A stretch of 64,000 nt of DNA from Pseudomonas bubulae (GTDB lineage Bacteria; Pseudomonadota; Gammaproteobacteria; Pseudomonadales; Pseudomonadaceae), in contig NZ_CP146077.1 of the NCBI RefSeq assembly GCF_037023725.1, positions 4,439,001-4,503,000 on the forward strand. Direction: 5' to 3'. Below, one piece after another: positions 1 through 8,465 of the stretch. Each line of letters opens with the position of its first letter. The first letter of the stretch is position 1. Made by a program: the position numbers and the translations under genes. The notes under the pieces are model-generated. The model did not search any database, was not told the origin of the DNA, and saw only the letters and a program-made list of their open reading frames with translations.

Positions 1-368
1 TGCTTGATATCTTCATCACGCCGCAAGGCATGGTCGTGGTAGCCCTGCTGCCAACGGCGGCCTGTTTGCCCAGTGGACTGGTTGATCGCGCGGGCGCTCA
101 ACGATTTTGTGCGACACATCAACTCATCCAGCGAGCCTTTATCAAGGCTGATCAGCCAATGAAAGTGATCCGGCATCACCACCCATGCCAGCGAAGTGGC
201 CAGCCCCTGCTCTTGTGCCCGCTTGAACTGTTCGACCACCCGTCGGCCTACACGCCAGTTCAGGAAAATCGGTTGGCGTTCAAGCGTATTGGCGGTCAGA
301 AGATAAATGCGATTTTGCTCGCTGTAACGACCACGGCGCAGGCGGTGGGAGGCAGAAAAAGAAGGCAT
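1..368 (-). CDS. REP-associated tyrosine transposase (RAYT), 3' end cut by window edge
   Basis: Reading leftwards from an ATG at 368, the first 122 codons of a Y1/IS200-like transposase-family protein are present; the rest lies outside the window. The metal-binding HUH motif is seen as H-F-H at residues 68-70 within VMPDHFHWLI, and a YHDHALR stretch follows near residue 112, both typical of RAYT (TnpA-REP) proteins. The catalytic tyrosine is expected further downstream, beyond the edge. RAYTs are single-copy domesticated transposases that nick single-stranded REP hairpins and are thought to spread REPINs. The REP array immediately upstream (481-827) is the usual genomic arrangement. Family identification is firm; whether the full gene is intact cannot be judged here. 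Confidence 0.85.
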   Translation of the reverse strand, partial: MPSFSASHRLRRGRYSEQNRIYLLTANTLERQPIFLNWRVGRRVVEQFKRAQEQGLATSLAWVVMPDHFHWLISLDKGSLDELMCRTKSLSARAINQSTGQTGRRWQQGYHDHALRRDEDIK

Positions 369-480
369 GGCCTGACTCTATGAGTTGATGAATTTCAAAG
401 GCTAGTCAGTAGCGGGCCAGCCACAACGGGCATCGTTTGACGGGATATGTCGTGGGACTTTTTTGTGATCACCGCAAACC

Positions 481-827
481 TGTGGGAGCTGGATTGCCTG
501 CGATGCACACAACGCGGTCTGGCTGGAGCACTCCGGGGATGCCATCGCGAGCAAGCCCGCTCCCACAGAGGTACGCGGCTGACCCCGGATCTTGTGAGCA
601 CCGCAAAAACTGTGGGAGCTGGCTTGCCTGCGATGCAAACAACGCGGTCTGGCTGGCGCACCCCGGGGATGCCATCGCGAGCAAGCCCGCTCCCACAGAG
701 GTACGCGGCTGACCCCGGATCTTGTGAGCACCGCAAAAACTGTGGGAGCTGGATTGCCTGCGATGCACACAACGCGGTCTGGCTGGCGCACCCCGGGGAT
801 GCCATCGCGAGCAAGCCCGCGCCCACA
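481..827. repeat. Three-unit REP/BIME array next to the RAYT gene
   Basis: Three near-identical units begin at 481, 611 and 741, a strict 130-bp period. Each starts with TGTGGGAGCTGG and ends with the inverted partner CGCGAGCAAGCCCGCTCCCA, so each unit is a head-to-head REP pair (REPIN-like). The two arms are not the same class: the left arm carries GGGAGCTGGATTGCCTGCG and the right arm, read in reverse, GGGAGCGGGCTTGCTCGCG. Units differ by a few substitutions only (for example GGAGCACTCCG against GGCGCACCCCG). Apparent reading frames across 395-830 follow this repeat periodicity and are not genes. The array fills the gap between the RAYT gene and the MFS gene. Confidence 0.9.
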
Positions 828-836
828 AGGGCTCAG

Positions 837-2105
837 TCAGGCGGGAGCAAGGGTGGCCAAGGGCGCTTCCGGTGCCTGCGGCTCCTTGAGCAACGCAAAG
901 TAGGCAAAGGCCGAACACGCCGCCACCACCGCACTGATCACAAATGCCGAGGAAAACGAACCGCTCTGCTGCACGCTGAATCCAGTCAGGATCGGCGCTA
1001 TGGAACCTGCCAGGTAACCGCCAAAGTTCTGGATCGAGCCAAACGAAGCCACACGCTCCGACGGCACAATGGTGTTGACGATCATCCACGCCGTGGCACT
1101 GGAGATGTTGATAAAGAACATGGTCAGGCACAGCAGGATCACGCACGCCACCACGTTGGTGGTAAAGGCCACAATCAGGGTAAACAGCGCCCCGCCCAGC
1201 AGCCCCAGAATCACCATCAGCTTGCGGCTGGCCAATACCCGCATGCCTCGCGCCACCAGTCGATCACAGCATTTACCGGCCACAATGGTGCCCAACGCGC
1301 CAAACAAATAAGCCAGCGATACCACCCAGGCCGTGCGATACAGATCCAGACCGTGCTCACGCTCAAAATAACCGGGCAACCAGGTGAGATTGAGCCAGAT
1401 CATGTAAATCACACCCATAAACCCGAGGAACGCCCCCCAGGTGTTGCGATCCCTGAACAACGAGGTCCAGCGCACTTTCGCCGCCTTGACCTGTTGCACC
1501 GGCACCGGTTCCGCACGACCTGTCTCGGCCATGTATTGCGCCTTGCTCTTGTAGAACTTGAACCAGCACAGTGCCAATACCAGTCCCATGACGCCGGTAA
1601 GGATAAACATCCCGCGCCAGCCCAGATGCACCATGAACACGGTCAGCAACGGCGGCGCCAGGCACGGGCCGATACAGGTCGAAGACCACACCCAGCCGGT
1701 CGCCGTGCCGCGCTCCTGGGTATCGAACCACTCTGACAATGCCTTGGCCGCCGAAGGAAACACCGGTGCCTCACCTATCCCCAGCAACACCCGCAAGCCA
1801 ACCAGATGGCCATAGCTGCTGAACAGGCCGAAGGCCGCCTGCGCAACCGACCACACCACCAGCGATCCACCCAGTGCCAGCTTGCTGCCCAACTTGTCGA
1901 TCAAGGCACCAAGAGGCAGTTGTGAAAAGGCGTAGGCAATGGAGAACGCCGAGAGCATCACCCCCATTTGCATCGGGCTGATGGCCAGGTCTTTCTGGAT
2001 GGTGGTGTTGGCGATGGATAAGGCGCTGCGGTCAAGGTAGTTGACCACGCCAATCAGGAACAGGAAGAAGATCGTCAGCGTCTTGTAGCTTTTTATTGTT
2101 CTCAT
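837..2105 (-). CDS. MFS transporter, ACS (anion:cation symporter) family
   Basis: A 422-residue inner-membrane permease with the twelve-helix MFS pattern. The N-terminal FLIGVVNYLDRSALSIA and the loop LGALIDKLGSKLA (the conserved GxxxDRxGRR-like motif A) fit the ACS family, which imports hexuronates, galactonate, glucarate and related sugar acids. The ATG at 2105 has a GAGAGG Shine-Dalgarno a few bases upstream. It is transcribed leftwards, in the same direction as the LysR gene 116 bp upstream, and one copy of the candidate operator (2208-2222) lies in that gap. Given the sugar-acid enzymes on the other side of the regulator, an aldonate or deoxy-aldonate is the likely cargo; the exact substrate cannot be read from sequence. 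Confidence 0.85.
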   Translation of the reverse strand: MRTIKSYKTLTIFFLFLIGVVNYLDRSALSIANTTIQKDLAISPMQMGVMLSAFSIAYAFSQLPLGALIDKLGSKLALGGSLVVWSVAQAAFGLFSSYGHLVGLRVLLGIGEAPVFPSAAKALSEWFDTQERGTATGWVWSSTCIGPCLAPPLLTVFMVHLGWRGMFILTGVMGLVLALCWFKFYKSKAQYMAETGRAEPVPVQQVKAAKVRWTSLFRDRNTWGAFLGFMGVIYMIWLNLTWLPGYFEREHGLDLYRTAWVVSLAYLFGALGTIVAGKCCDRLVARGMRVLASRKLMVILGLLGGALFTLIVAFTTNVVACVILLCLTMFFINISSATAWMIVNTIVPSERVASFGSIQNFGGYLAGSIAPILTGFSVQQSGSFSSAFVISAVVAACSAFAYFALLKEPQAPEAPLATLAPA

Positions 2106-2207
2106 ACGCGCCTCTCATGAGCGGTTGCGCCCCTACCCGACAGGTGGGGCGACGCTCACTTTAGAGGGCGGTTTGGCCTGTGCCCAATTACATCATTCCA
2201 TCAGTTA

Positions 2208-2222
2208 ATAACCGCGCGTTAT
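2208..2222. promoter_or_regulatory. Candidate LysR-type operator (copy 1)
   Basis: The 15-bp dyad ATAACCGCGCGTTAT has perfect ATAAC/GTTAT arms with a 5-bp centre, and fits the T-N11-A pattern of LysR-type binding sites. It sits just after the end of the regulator gene and about 100 bp upstream of the MFS gene start. The same ATAAC-N5-GTTAT arrangement recurs at 3182-3196 on the other side of the regulator. Confidence 0.5.
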
Positions 2223-3178
2223 CAAGGTGTCTGGCGAGCACCGCGCAGGGCATCGGGACCACTTAACAAGGCGTCGATAAAGGCTTTTGCCGACCACTGC
2301 GGGACATCGTTGCGCCGGGTAATCACCCCGTAGTCAGCCAGCACCAGCGGAAACGGCAAGGCCAGGCGAGTCAGGCGACCGGCCTGGATTTCCGGTTCGA
2401 CCATCGACTCGGCCAGCATCGCCACCGACGGCGTGGTTTGCAGCAGTTGCATGGTGGTCTGCAAGGACACGGTTTCGACGGTGTTTTCCGGGGTCTGCAT
2501 GCCTGCTTCGACGAAGGCTTTTTCCACCCGCGCGCGCATCGGCGTGCCCGTCGGGTAAATCACCCACGGCCAACTGCCCAAATCCGCCAGTGGCACTTCA
2601 CTGGCCCCGGCCAGCGGGTGCTGGCTGCCCGTAACCAGGCACAACGGCTCCGGCGCCAGCGCCTGGAATTCAAACAACTCACGATGACGATCGAGGGTAA
2701 AACGGGCCACCACCAGGTCCAGTTCCTTGTGTTCGAGCAAGGTCAGCATATTGGCACTGGTGCCCTCAAGCACTTGCACGGTGAGCAACGGCCAGTCCTG
2801 CTTGACCCGCACAATGGCAGCAGGCACGGCCAGGGCTGTGGCCGCATAAATGGTGCCGACCTTGATCAGGCCATGCCCACCCTGGCGCAGATGGTTGATC
2901 TGGCTGACAAACTGACCGGTGTCGTTCAACGCGATCTGGGCAAAACGGGCCACATGGCTGCCCAGATCGGTAAGGGTCATGCTGCGCGGCAAACGGGCAA
3001 ATACTTCGAAGCCCAGCTGGTGCTCGATTTCGCGCAACATCTTGCTCACGGCTGGCTGGCTGATGCTCATTTCCTGCGCAGTCGCATGCATGTTTTGCGT
3101 GCGCGCCAGGGTGTCGATCAGCACCAAATGGCGAAACCGCAGCCAGTTGCACAACTGGTTAAATCCGACATCCGCCAT
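2222..3178 (-). CDS. LysR-family transcriptional regulator
   Basis: A 318-residue LysR-type regulator from the ATG at 3178 (MADVGFNQL...). The N-terminal winged helix-turn-helix is seen as TAQEMSISQPAVSKMLREIE, roughly residues 31-50, followed by the substrate-binding domain. An in-frame ATG exists at 3217, but 3178 is preferred because LysR proteins normally begin about ten residues before the LRFRHL segment. The bases just upstream, GGGGGTT, could serve as Shine-Dalgarno and also overlap the candidate operator, which would allow autoregulation. The gene lies between the leftward MFS gene and the divergent SDR-led catabolic set, so it is the likely local regulator responding to a sugar acid or its keto-deoxy product (inference). 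Confidence 0.88.
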   Translation of the reverse strand: MADVGFNQLCNWLRFRHLVLIDTLARTQNMHATAQEMSISQPAVSKMLREIEHQLGFEVFARLPRSMTLTDLGSHVARFAQIALNDTGQFVSQINHLRQGGHGLIKVGTIYAATALAVPAAIVRVKQDWPLLTVQVLEGTSANMLTLLEHKELDLVVARFTLDRHRELFEFQALAPEPLCLVTGSQHPLAGASEVPLADLGSWPWVIYPTGTPMRARVEKAFVEAGMQTPENTVETVSLQTTMQLLQTTPSVAMLAESMVEPEIQAGRLTRLALPFPLVLADYGVITRRNDVPQWSAKAFIDALLSGPDALRGARQTP

Positions 3179-3181
3179 CCG

Positions 3182-3196
3182 ATAACCCCCGGTTAT
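3182..3196. promoter_or_regulatory. Candidate LysR-type operator (copy 2)
   Basis: ATAACCCCCGGTTAT repeats the ATAAC-N5-GTTAT dyad of 2208-2222. It lies between the regulator start (3178) and the divergent SDR gene (3285), where a site controlling both the catabolic genes and the regulator would be expected. Confidence 0.5.
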
Positions 3197-3284
3197 TAAG
3201 ACCTGAGAATATCTCATTGGCGATTATCGCAAAGCAATATTAGTGTGCAGCTGTTGGGCCAAATAATAACAACGGACTTTCGTC

Positions 3285-4025
3285 ATGAACCTAGCCAACA
3301 AACGTGTGCTGATAACTGCTGCGGCGCAAGGCATAGGCCGCGCTTCGGTACTGGCCTTTCGCGATGCGGGCGCGCAGGTCATCGCCACCGACCTGCATGT
3401 CGAAGCCCTGCAAGATATCCCCGGTATTCAAGTCCTGCCCCTGGACGTGACCCAAGCTTGCGCCATCGATGCCATCTGCCAGCAACTGGGCGCTATCGAC
3501 GTGCTGTTCAACTGCGCAGGCTATGTGCACAGCGGTGCCCTGCTGGAGTGCGACGAGCAGGCCTGGCAATTTTCTTTCGACCTCAATGTCACCGCCATGT
3601 ACCGCATGATCCGCGGCTTCCTCCCCGGCATGCTGGAAAACGGCGGCGGCTCGATCATCAACATGGCTTCGGTGGCCTCCAGCGTCAAAGGCGTGCCCAA
3701 CCGCTTTGCCTACACCGCCAGCAAGGCTGCGGTGATCGGCCTGACCAAATCGGTCGCCGCCGACTACGTGCGCCAGGGCATTCGCTGCAACGCCATTTGC
3801 CCCGGCACGGTGGACTCCCCTTCGCTACGCCAGCGCATCGCCGAACAGGCCCTTGAGCAAGGGCGCTCCGAAGCTGAGGTCTATCAGGCCTTTGTTGACC
3901 GCCAGCCCATGGGCCGCATCGGCAGCGCTGAAGAAATCGCACAACTGGCGCTGTACCTGGCCAGCGATGCCAGCAGCTATACCACCGGCACCGTCCAGGT
4001 GATCGATGGCGGGATGAGTAATTAA
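3285..4025 (+). CDS. SDR-family oxidoreductase, probable 2-keto-3-deoxy-sugar-acid dehydrogenase
   Basis: A 246-residue classical short-chain dehydrogenase. The nucleotide-binding stretch is TAAAQGIG (residues 11-18), NCAG is at 76-79, and the catalytic Ser129, Tyr143 and Lys147 (YTASK) are present. The DLHVEALQDIPGI region and the overall pattern resemble the DHRS6/2-keto-3-deoxy-L-fuconate dehydrogenase branch, NAD-dependent enzymes that oxidise C4 of 2-keto-3-deoxy sugar acids to 2,4-diketo acids. The next gene encodes an FAH-family protein of the kind that hydrolyses such diketo acids, which supports the assignment. It is the first gene of the rightward set divergent from the LysR gene. 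The substrate (L-fuconate type or another) is inferred, not shown. Confidence 0.8.
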   Translation: MNLANKRVLITAAAQGIGRASVLAFRDAGAQVIATDLHVEALQDIPGIQVLPLDVTQACAIDAICQQLGAIDVLFNCAGYVHSGALLECDEQAWQFSFDLNVTAMYRMIRGFLPGMLENGGGSIINMASVASSVKGVPNRFAYTASKAAVIGLTKSVAADYVRQGIRCNAICPGTVDSPSLRQRIAEQALEQGRSEAEVYQAFVDRQPMGRIGSAEEIAQLALYLASDASSYTTGTVQVIDGGMSN

Positions 4026-4043
4026 GCATTTTGTGGGAAACCC

Positions 4044-4130
4044 TGTGGGAGCGAGCCTGCTCGCGATGCAGGCACCTCGGTGTTTAAGTGGCACCGCATT
4101 GATGCATTCGCGAGCAGGCTCGCTCCCACA
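4044..4130. repeat. REPIN (inverted REP pair)
   Basis: TGTGGGAGCGAGCCTGCTCGCGA is answered 44 bases on by its reverse complement ending CTCGCTCCCACA. It separates the SDR and FAH genes and would fold into a large hairpin in the polycistronic RNA. Confidence 0.85.
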
Positions 4131-4163
4131 CTAGATTTATTTCCATGCACCAAAGGAGCTTTT

Positions 4164-5012
4164 ATGAAACTGCTGCGCTACGGCGATAAAGGTCAGGAAA
4201 AACCCGGCCTGCTCGATGCCCAAGGCAATATCCGCGATTTGTCGGCGCATATCGCCGACGTTGCAGGCGCTGCGCTGTCAGCCGCAAGCCTGGAAACACT
4301 GAGCAAAATCGACCCCGCCAGTTTGCCCCTGGTCAGCGGTTCGCCACGTATCGGCGCCTGCGTCGGCCAGGTCGGCAAGTTTATCTGCATCGGCCTGAAC
4401 TACGCCGACCACGCTGCCGAGTCGGGCCTGGCGGTGCCGTCGGAACCGGTGGTATTCAGCAAATGGACCAGCGCCATCTGCGGTCCCAACGACAACGTGG
4501 AAATCCCCCGCGACTCGACCAAAACCGACTGGGAAGTCGAGCTGGGCGTGGTGATCGGCAAGGGTGGACGCAATATCGATGAACATAACGCCCTGGAGCA
4601 CGTGGCCGGATACTGCGTGATCAACGATGTGTCGGAGCGCGAATGGCAGATCGAACGTGGCGGCACCTGGGACAAGGGCAAGGGCTTTGACACCTTTGGC
4701 CCCCTCGGACCATGGCTGGTGACCCGCGATGAGATCAGCGACCCGCACCAGCTCGACCTTTGGCTTGAAGTCGACGGACAGCGCTACCAGAACGGCAACA
4801 CCCGCACCATGGTCTTTCAGATCCCGGCCCTGATTGCTTACCTGAGCCGCTGCATGTCGCTGCAACCGGGCGACGTGATTTCCACCGGCACACCGCCGGG
4901 TGTGGGCCTGGGGATCAAGCCAACCCCGGTGTACCTGCGCGCAGGCCAGGTCATGCACCTGGGCATCAGCGGCCTTGGCGAACAGCGCCAGCTCACCGTA
5001 CAGGCCGACTGA
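4164..5012 (+). CDS. FAH-family hydrolase, probable 2,4-diketo-3-deoxy-L-fuconate hydrolase type
   Basis: A 282-residue fumarylacetoacetate hydrolase-fold protein. GLNYADH (78-84), the metal-binding acids in DWEVELGVVIG (Glu124, Glu126) and Asp155, and the C-terminal GDVISTGTPPGVG signature are all seen. In the non-phosphorylating L-fucose pathway an enzyme of this type hydrolyses 2,4-diketo-3-deoxy-fuconate to pyruvate and lactate. The ATG at 4164 has a strong AAAGGAG Shine-Dalgarno. It follows the SDR gene after a REPIN and is probably co-transcribed. The fold is certain; the diketo-hydrolase role rests on the neighbouring SDR, and ureidoglycolate lyase-like or 5-oxopent-3-ene-dioate decarboxylase-like activity are alternatives. 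Confidence 0.82.
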   Translation: MKLLRYGDKGQEKPGLLDAQGNIRDLSAHIADVAGAALSAASLETLSKIDPASLPLVSGSPRIGACVGQVGKFICIGLNYADHAAESGLAVPSEPVVFSKWTSAICGPNDNVEIPRDSTKTDWEVELGVVIGKGGRNIDEHNALEHVAGYCVINDVSEREWQIERGGTWDKGKGFDTFGPLGPWLVTRDEISDPHQLDLWLEVDGQRYQNGNTRTMVFQIPALIAYLSRCMSLQPGDVISTGTPPGVGLGIKPTPVYLRAGQVMHLGISGLGEQRQLTVQAD

Positions 5013-5049
5013 CTTCACGCTCACACAACTATAAGAAAGGGTTTTACAC

Positions 5050-6024
5050 ATGCGCATTCTGATTACTGGCGGCACCGGCTTTATCGGCAAACAACTGGCC
5101 CAGCGCCTGCTCGACATGAACAGCCTGACCTTTGAAGGCCAGGCGCCTCGCACCATTGAGCGCATCGTGTTGTTCGACGCCTTTGCCGGCGAAGATGTGC
5201 CGAGCGACCCGCGTATCGAACTGGTGACCGGCGATATAGCCGACCCCGATGTCATCGCCCGCGTCACCGATGGCGTGGATCTGGTATGGCATCTGGCAGC
5301 CGTGGTCAGCTCGGCGGCCGAAGCGGATTTCGACCTGGGCATGCAGGTCAACCTGCACGGCCTGATGCTGCTGCTCGAAACCCTGCGCAAGCAAGGCAAC
5401 GCGCCGCGCTTCGTCTACGCCAGCGGTTTTGCAGTATTCGGCGGCGCCCTGCCGCCAGTAGTCGATGACAACACCGTGCTTACCCCACAATCGTCCTACG
5501 GCATGCAAAAAGCCGTAGGCGAATTGCTGGTCGCCGACTATGCGCGCAAAGGCTTTGTCGACGGCCGGGTGCTGCGCCTGCCAACCGTGGCTGTACGCCC
5601 CGGCAAGCCGAACAAGGCGGCCTCGACCTTCTTCAGTTCGATCATCCGCGAGCCACTGGTGGGCCTGCCTGCCGTATGCCCGGTACGCCCGGATACCCAG
5701 GTTTATCTCACCTCGCCGCGGCGCATTATTGAGTCGATGCTGCTGGGCATGACCCTGTCGCCAGAAACCCTGGGCAACCAGCGCATTATCCCGCTGCCGG
5801 GCGTGACCACCACCGTGGCCGACATGGTCGCGGCGCTGCAACGGGTGGCCGGTGATGACGTGGCCAAACTGATTCGCTGGGAGCCCGACGCGACTATCCA
5901 GCGTATCGTCGAAAGCTGGCCGAGCAAGGTAGAAGCCCCCCGTGCCCGTGCCCTGGGCTTTACCGCCGACGCGGACTTCGATGCCATCGTGCGCGCACAT
6001 ATCGAGGATACGGCCGACAAATAG
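5050..6024 (+). CDS. NAD-dependent epimerase/dehydratase family protein, D-erythronate dehydrogenase (DenD)-like
   Basis: A 324-residue extended SDR. It opens with the Rossmann motif GGTGFIG (residues 7-13) and has the catalytic pair Tyr150/Lys154 in SSYGMQK. Length and the start MRILITGGTGFIGKQLA resemble DenD, which oxidises D-erythronate at C2, and related sugar-acid or sugar-lactone dehydrogenases. The start has AGAAAGGG upstream. The kinase, isomerase and decarboxylase partners of the known erythronate route (OtnK, OtnI, OtnC) are absent from this cluster, so a different aldonate, or an aldose oxidation step, is quite possible. It lies 37 bp after the FAH gene in the same orientation. 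Confidence 0.72.
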   Translation: MRILITGGTGFIGKQLAQRLLDMNSLTFEGQAPRTIERIVLFDAFAGEDVPSDPRIELVTGDIADPDVIARVTDGVDLVWHLAAVVSSAAEADFDLGMQVNLHGLMLLLETLRKQGNAPRFVYASGFAVFGGALPPVVDDNTVLTPQSSYGMQKAVGELLVADYARKGFVDGRVLRLPTVAVRPGKPNKAASTFFSSIIREPLVGLPAVCPVRPDTQVYLTSPRRIIESMLLGMTLSPETLGNQRIIPLPGVTTTVADMVAALQRVAGDDVAKLIRWEPDATIQRIVESWPSKVEAPRARALGFTADADFDAIVRAHIEDTADK

Positions 6025-6037
6025 CCCACCACCCCCT

Positions 6038-6124
6038 TGTGGGAGCGGGCTTGCTCGCGATCAAGGCGACGCGGTGCAACTGAAGCCCCGCAGCGATCCC
6101 ATCGCGAGCAAGTCCGCTCCCACA
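6038..6124. repeat. REPIN (inverted REP pair)
   Basis: TGTGGGAGCGGGCTTGCTCG at 6038 pairs with the reverse complement ending CCGCTCCCACA at 6124. It fills most of the 171-bp gap between the DenD-like and second MFS genes. Confidence 0.85.
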
Positions 6125-6195
6125 AAAAGCCCTGTCTCACCCAAATGCTGCAACGCTCACGCTACTCACAACAATAAAAACTGAGGTCGTGCCAC

Positions 6196-7563
6196 ATGAC
6201 TACTCCACTCACCGATGTCTCGGACATCGAACAACAGACAATCAAGCGCGTGACCAGGCGCATGATTCCTTTTCTTGTACTGCTGTTTGTGGTCGCCTTT
6301 CTGGACCGCAACAACGTCGGTTTCGCCGCACTGCGCATGAACGAAGATATCGGCATCAGCCAGACCATTTATGGCCTGGGCGCAGGTATTTTCTTCCTCG
6401 GCTATTTCATGTTCGAAGTGCCGAGCAACATTTTGCTGCACCGCTACGGCGCCCGTGTATGGATCGCGCGGATCATGGTGACCTGGGGCATCATCGCCGG
6501 CGCCATGGGTTTCCTGCAGACGCCAATCCACTTCATCTCCCTGCGCGTGCTGCTGGGTATTGCCGAAGCCGGGTTCTTCCCTGGCGTGATCTATCTGCTG
6601 TCGCTGTGGTTCCCGAGCCGCTATCGCGCACGCATGATCGCCTCGTTTTATCTGGGCGTACCCATCGCGCAAATCATCGGCGCACCGCTGTCGGTGGGCC
6701 TGATGGAGATGGGCGATGCCTGGGGCTTTGTCGGCTGGCGCCTGATGTACATCGTCGAAGCCGTACCGGCGGTGATCCTCGGTGTGGTGTGCTACTTCTA
6801 CCTCACCGACCACCCGGCCGATGCCCACTGGCTGACCGACAAACAGCGCACCTGGCTGATCAACACCCTGGCCCAGGAAGAGCGCAACAAACCGCTGGTG
6901 GTGGGAGTGCAACCGACCAAGGGCCAGATGATCCGCAAGGCCCTGTGCAACCGCCAGGTATGGCTGCTGGCACTGGTGTATTTCGGCATCACCTCGGGCT
7001 CCAACGCGATGAACTTCTTCATGCCAACGGTTCTGGCATCGTTCCGCGGTACCTTCGGCCTGGAAATCGGCCTGATGCAGAACGGCCTGATCACCGCCAT
7101 TCCCTATGCCGTTGCTGCTGTGGCGATGATCTGGTGGAGCCGGCGCTCTGACCGCCTGCAAGAACGTCACTGGCATGCCGGCGGTGCCGCCATGCTCGCG
7201 GCAGTGTCGATTGCCGTGGCGCTGTGGCTCAACCAGCCGTGGATCATTGTCATCGGTTTCATTCTGCTGGCGATGGGCGTGTACAGCGCGATCAACGTGT
7301 TCTGGGCAGTCCCCGGGCAAGTGCTGACCGGTGTCGGCGCGGCCGTGGGCATTGGCCTGATCAACTCCATCGGCAACCTCAGCGGTTTTATCGGCCCTTA
7401 CCTGACCGGCTACCTGTTCACCGTGACCGGCAGCTACACCCCGGGGTTTCTGGTGATCGCCGCACTGGTTGGCCTGGGTGGCCTGGGCATGGTGCTGATG
7501 CCGCGCAATAAAGAATCGCAAATTGGCGCCGCACTGGCCCCTGCCACTGGAGGAAAAGCATGA
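6196..7563 (+). CDS. MFS transporter, ACS family (second sugar-acid permease)
   Basis: A 455-residue inner-membrane permease. The N-terminal helix carries the family hallmark FLDRNNVGFAALRMNEDIG, followed by FFLGYFMFEVPSN and the motif after helix 4 (RVLLGIAEAGFFPGVIYLLSLWFP) typical of ACS members such as tartrate or galactonate transporters. It is unlike the MFS protein at 837-2105, so the cluster has two distinct uptake proteins. Its stop overlaps the start of the next dehydrogenase gene by four bases (ATGA), indicating translational coupling. A dicarboxylic or monocarboxylic sugar acid is the likely cargo. Confidence 0.87.
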   Translation: MTTPLTDVSDIEQQTIKRVTRRMIPFLVLLFVVAFLDRNNVGFAALRMNEDIGISQTIYGLGAGIFFLGYFMFEVPSNILLHRYGARVWIARIMVTWGIIAGAMGFLQTPIHFISLRVLLGIAEAGFFPGVIYLLSLWFPSRYRARMIASFYLGVPIAQIIGAPLSVGLMEMGDAWGFVGWRLMYIVEAVPAVILGVVCYFYLTDHPADAHWLTDKQRTWLINTLAQEERNKPLVVGVQPTKGQMIRKALCNRQVWLLALVYFGITSGSNAMNFFMPTVLASFRGTFGLEIGLMQNGLITAIPYAVAAVAMIWWSRRSDRLQERHWHAGGAAMLAAVSIAVALWLNQPWIIVIGFILLAMGVYSAINVFWAVPGQVLTGVGAAVGIGLINSIGNLSGFIGPYLTGYLFTVTGSYTPGFLVIAALVGLGGLGMVLMPRNKESQIGAALAPATGGKA

Positions 7564-8444
7564 ACCTGCCAAGCGTAGCCTTTATCGGTACCGGGATCAT
7601 GGGCCTGCCCATGGCCCGCAACCTGCTGCACGCCGGCTTCCCGGTGCGGGCCTGGAACCGCTCCCCGGGCAAGTTGCAGGCGCTGGCAACACTGGGGGCG
7701 GCGGTTGCGCCGACCCCGGCAGGCGCGGCAGACGGTGCTCAGGTGCTGATCTGCATGCTCAGCGATGGCCCAACCTGTGACGAGGTGCTGTTTGGTGAAA
7801 ACGGTGCCGCCCTGGCACTGGCACCGGGGGCGCTGGTGATCGTGATGAGTTCGATCCCGGTCGACACCGCCGTTGAACAGGCGCGGTTGTGTGCCGAACG
7901 CCGCCTGCGCTACCTCGATGCTCCGGTGTCGGGGGGCGAGCGCGGAGCGCGGGAGGCCAGCCTGGCAATCATGGTTGGCGGCGAAACGGCCGCCTTTGAG
8001 CAGGGCCGCGAAGTACTGGCCGCCATGGGCCGCCCGGTGCATGTCGGCCCGGCGGGCACCGGCGAGTTGTCCAAGCTGGTCAACCAGTTGATCGTCGCCA
8101 GCACCATCGCCACCGTCGCCGAGGGCTTGCTGCTGGCCGAGCGCGGCGGCGCCGACCCGGCAAAGGTCCACGAAGCGTTGATGGGTGGTTTTGTCGACTC
8201 GCCGATCTGGCGCCAGCACGGCCAACGCATGCTGAACAACGATTTCACTCCCGGTGGCCCGGCCAAATGGCAGCTCAAAGACACCCGCACCGCCCTCGCC
8301 CAGGCGCAGAAGCTGGGCCTGGACCTGCCGGTCGGCCGCCTGGTGGACAGCCTGTTTGCCGCCATGGTCGAGGCCGGTGACGGCGAACTCGACCACGCCG
8401 GACTGATCCGCCAGTTGCGCCGCAACAACCCATTGCCTGAATAA
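7560..8444 (+). CDS. NAD(P)-dependent beta-hydroxyacid dehydrogenase (GarR/LtnD-like)
   Basis: A 294-residue member of the 3-hydroxyisobutyrate/tartronate-semialdehyde dehydrogenase family. The Rossmann motif FIGTGIMGLPMARNL (residues 8-22), the substrate motif DAPVSGGERGA (120-130) and the catalytic lysine Lys172 with Asn175 (GTGELSKLVNQ) are present. Enzymes of this family reduce tartronate semialdehyde or oxidise L-threonate and related hydroxyacids. The start overlaps the upstream permease gene by four bases, so the two are coupled. A 2- or 3-hydroxyacid oxidation in sugar-acid breakdown fits, but the substrate is unresolved. Confidence 0.83.
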   Translation: MNLPSVAFIGTGIMGLPMARNLLHAGFPVRAWNRSPGKLQALATLGAAVAPTPAGAADGAQVLICMLSDGPTCDEVLFGENGAALALAPGALVIVMSSIPVDTAVEQARLCAERRLRYLDAPVSGGERGAREASLAIMVGGETAAFEQGREVLAAMGRPVHVGPAGTGELSKLVNQLIVASTIATVAEGLLLAERGGADPAKVHEALMGGFVDSPIWRQHGQRMLNNDFTPGGPAKWQLKDTRTALAQAQKLGLDLPVGRLVDSLFAAMVEAGDGELDHAGLIRQLRRNNPLPE

Positions 8445-8465
8445 AATAATCAGCCGGAGCCTGCC

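Noticed and set aside
395..830. Several overlapping open frames on both strands
   Set aside because: They follow the 130-bp REP repeats and have repetitive, gene-unlike sequence.
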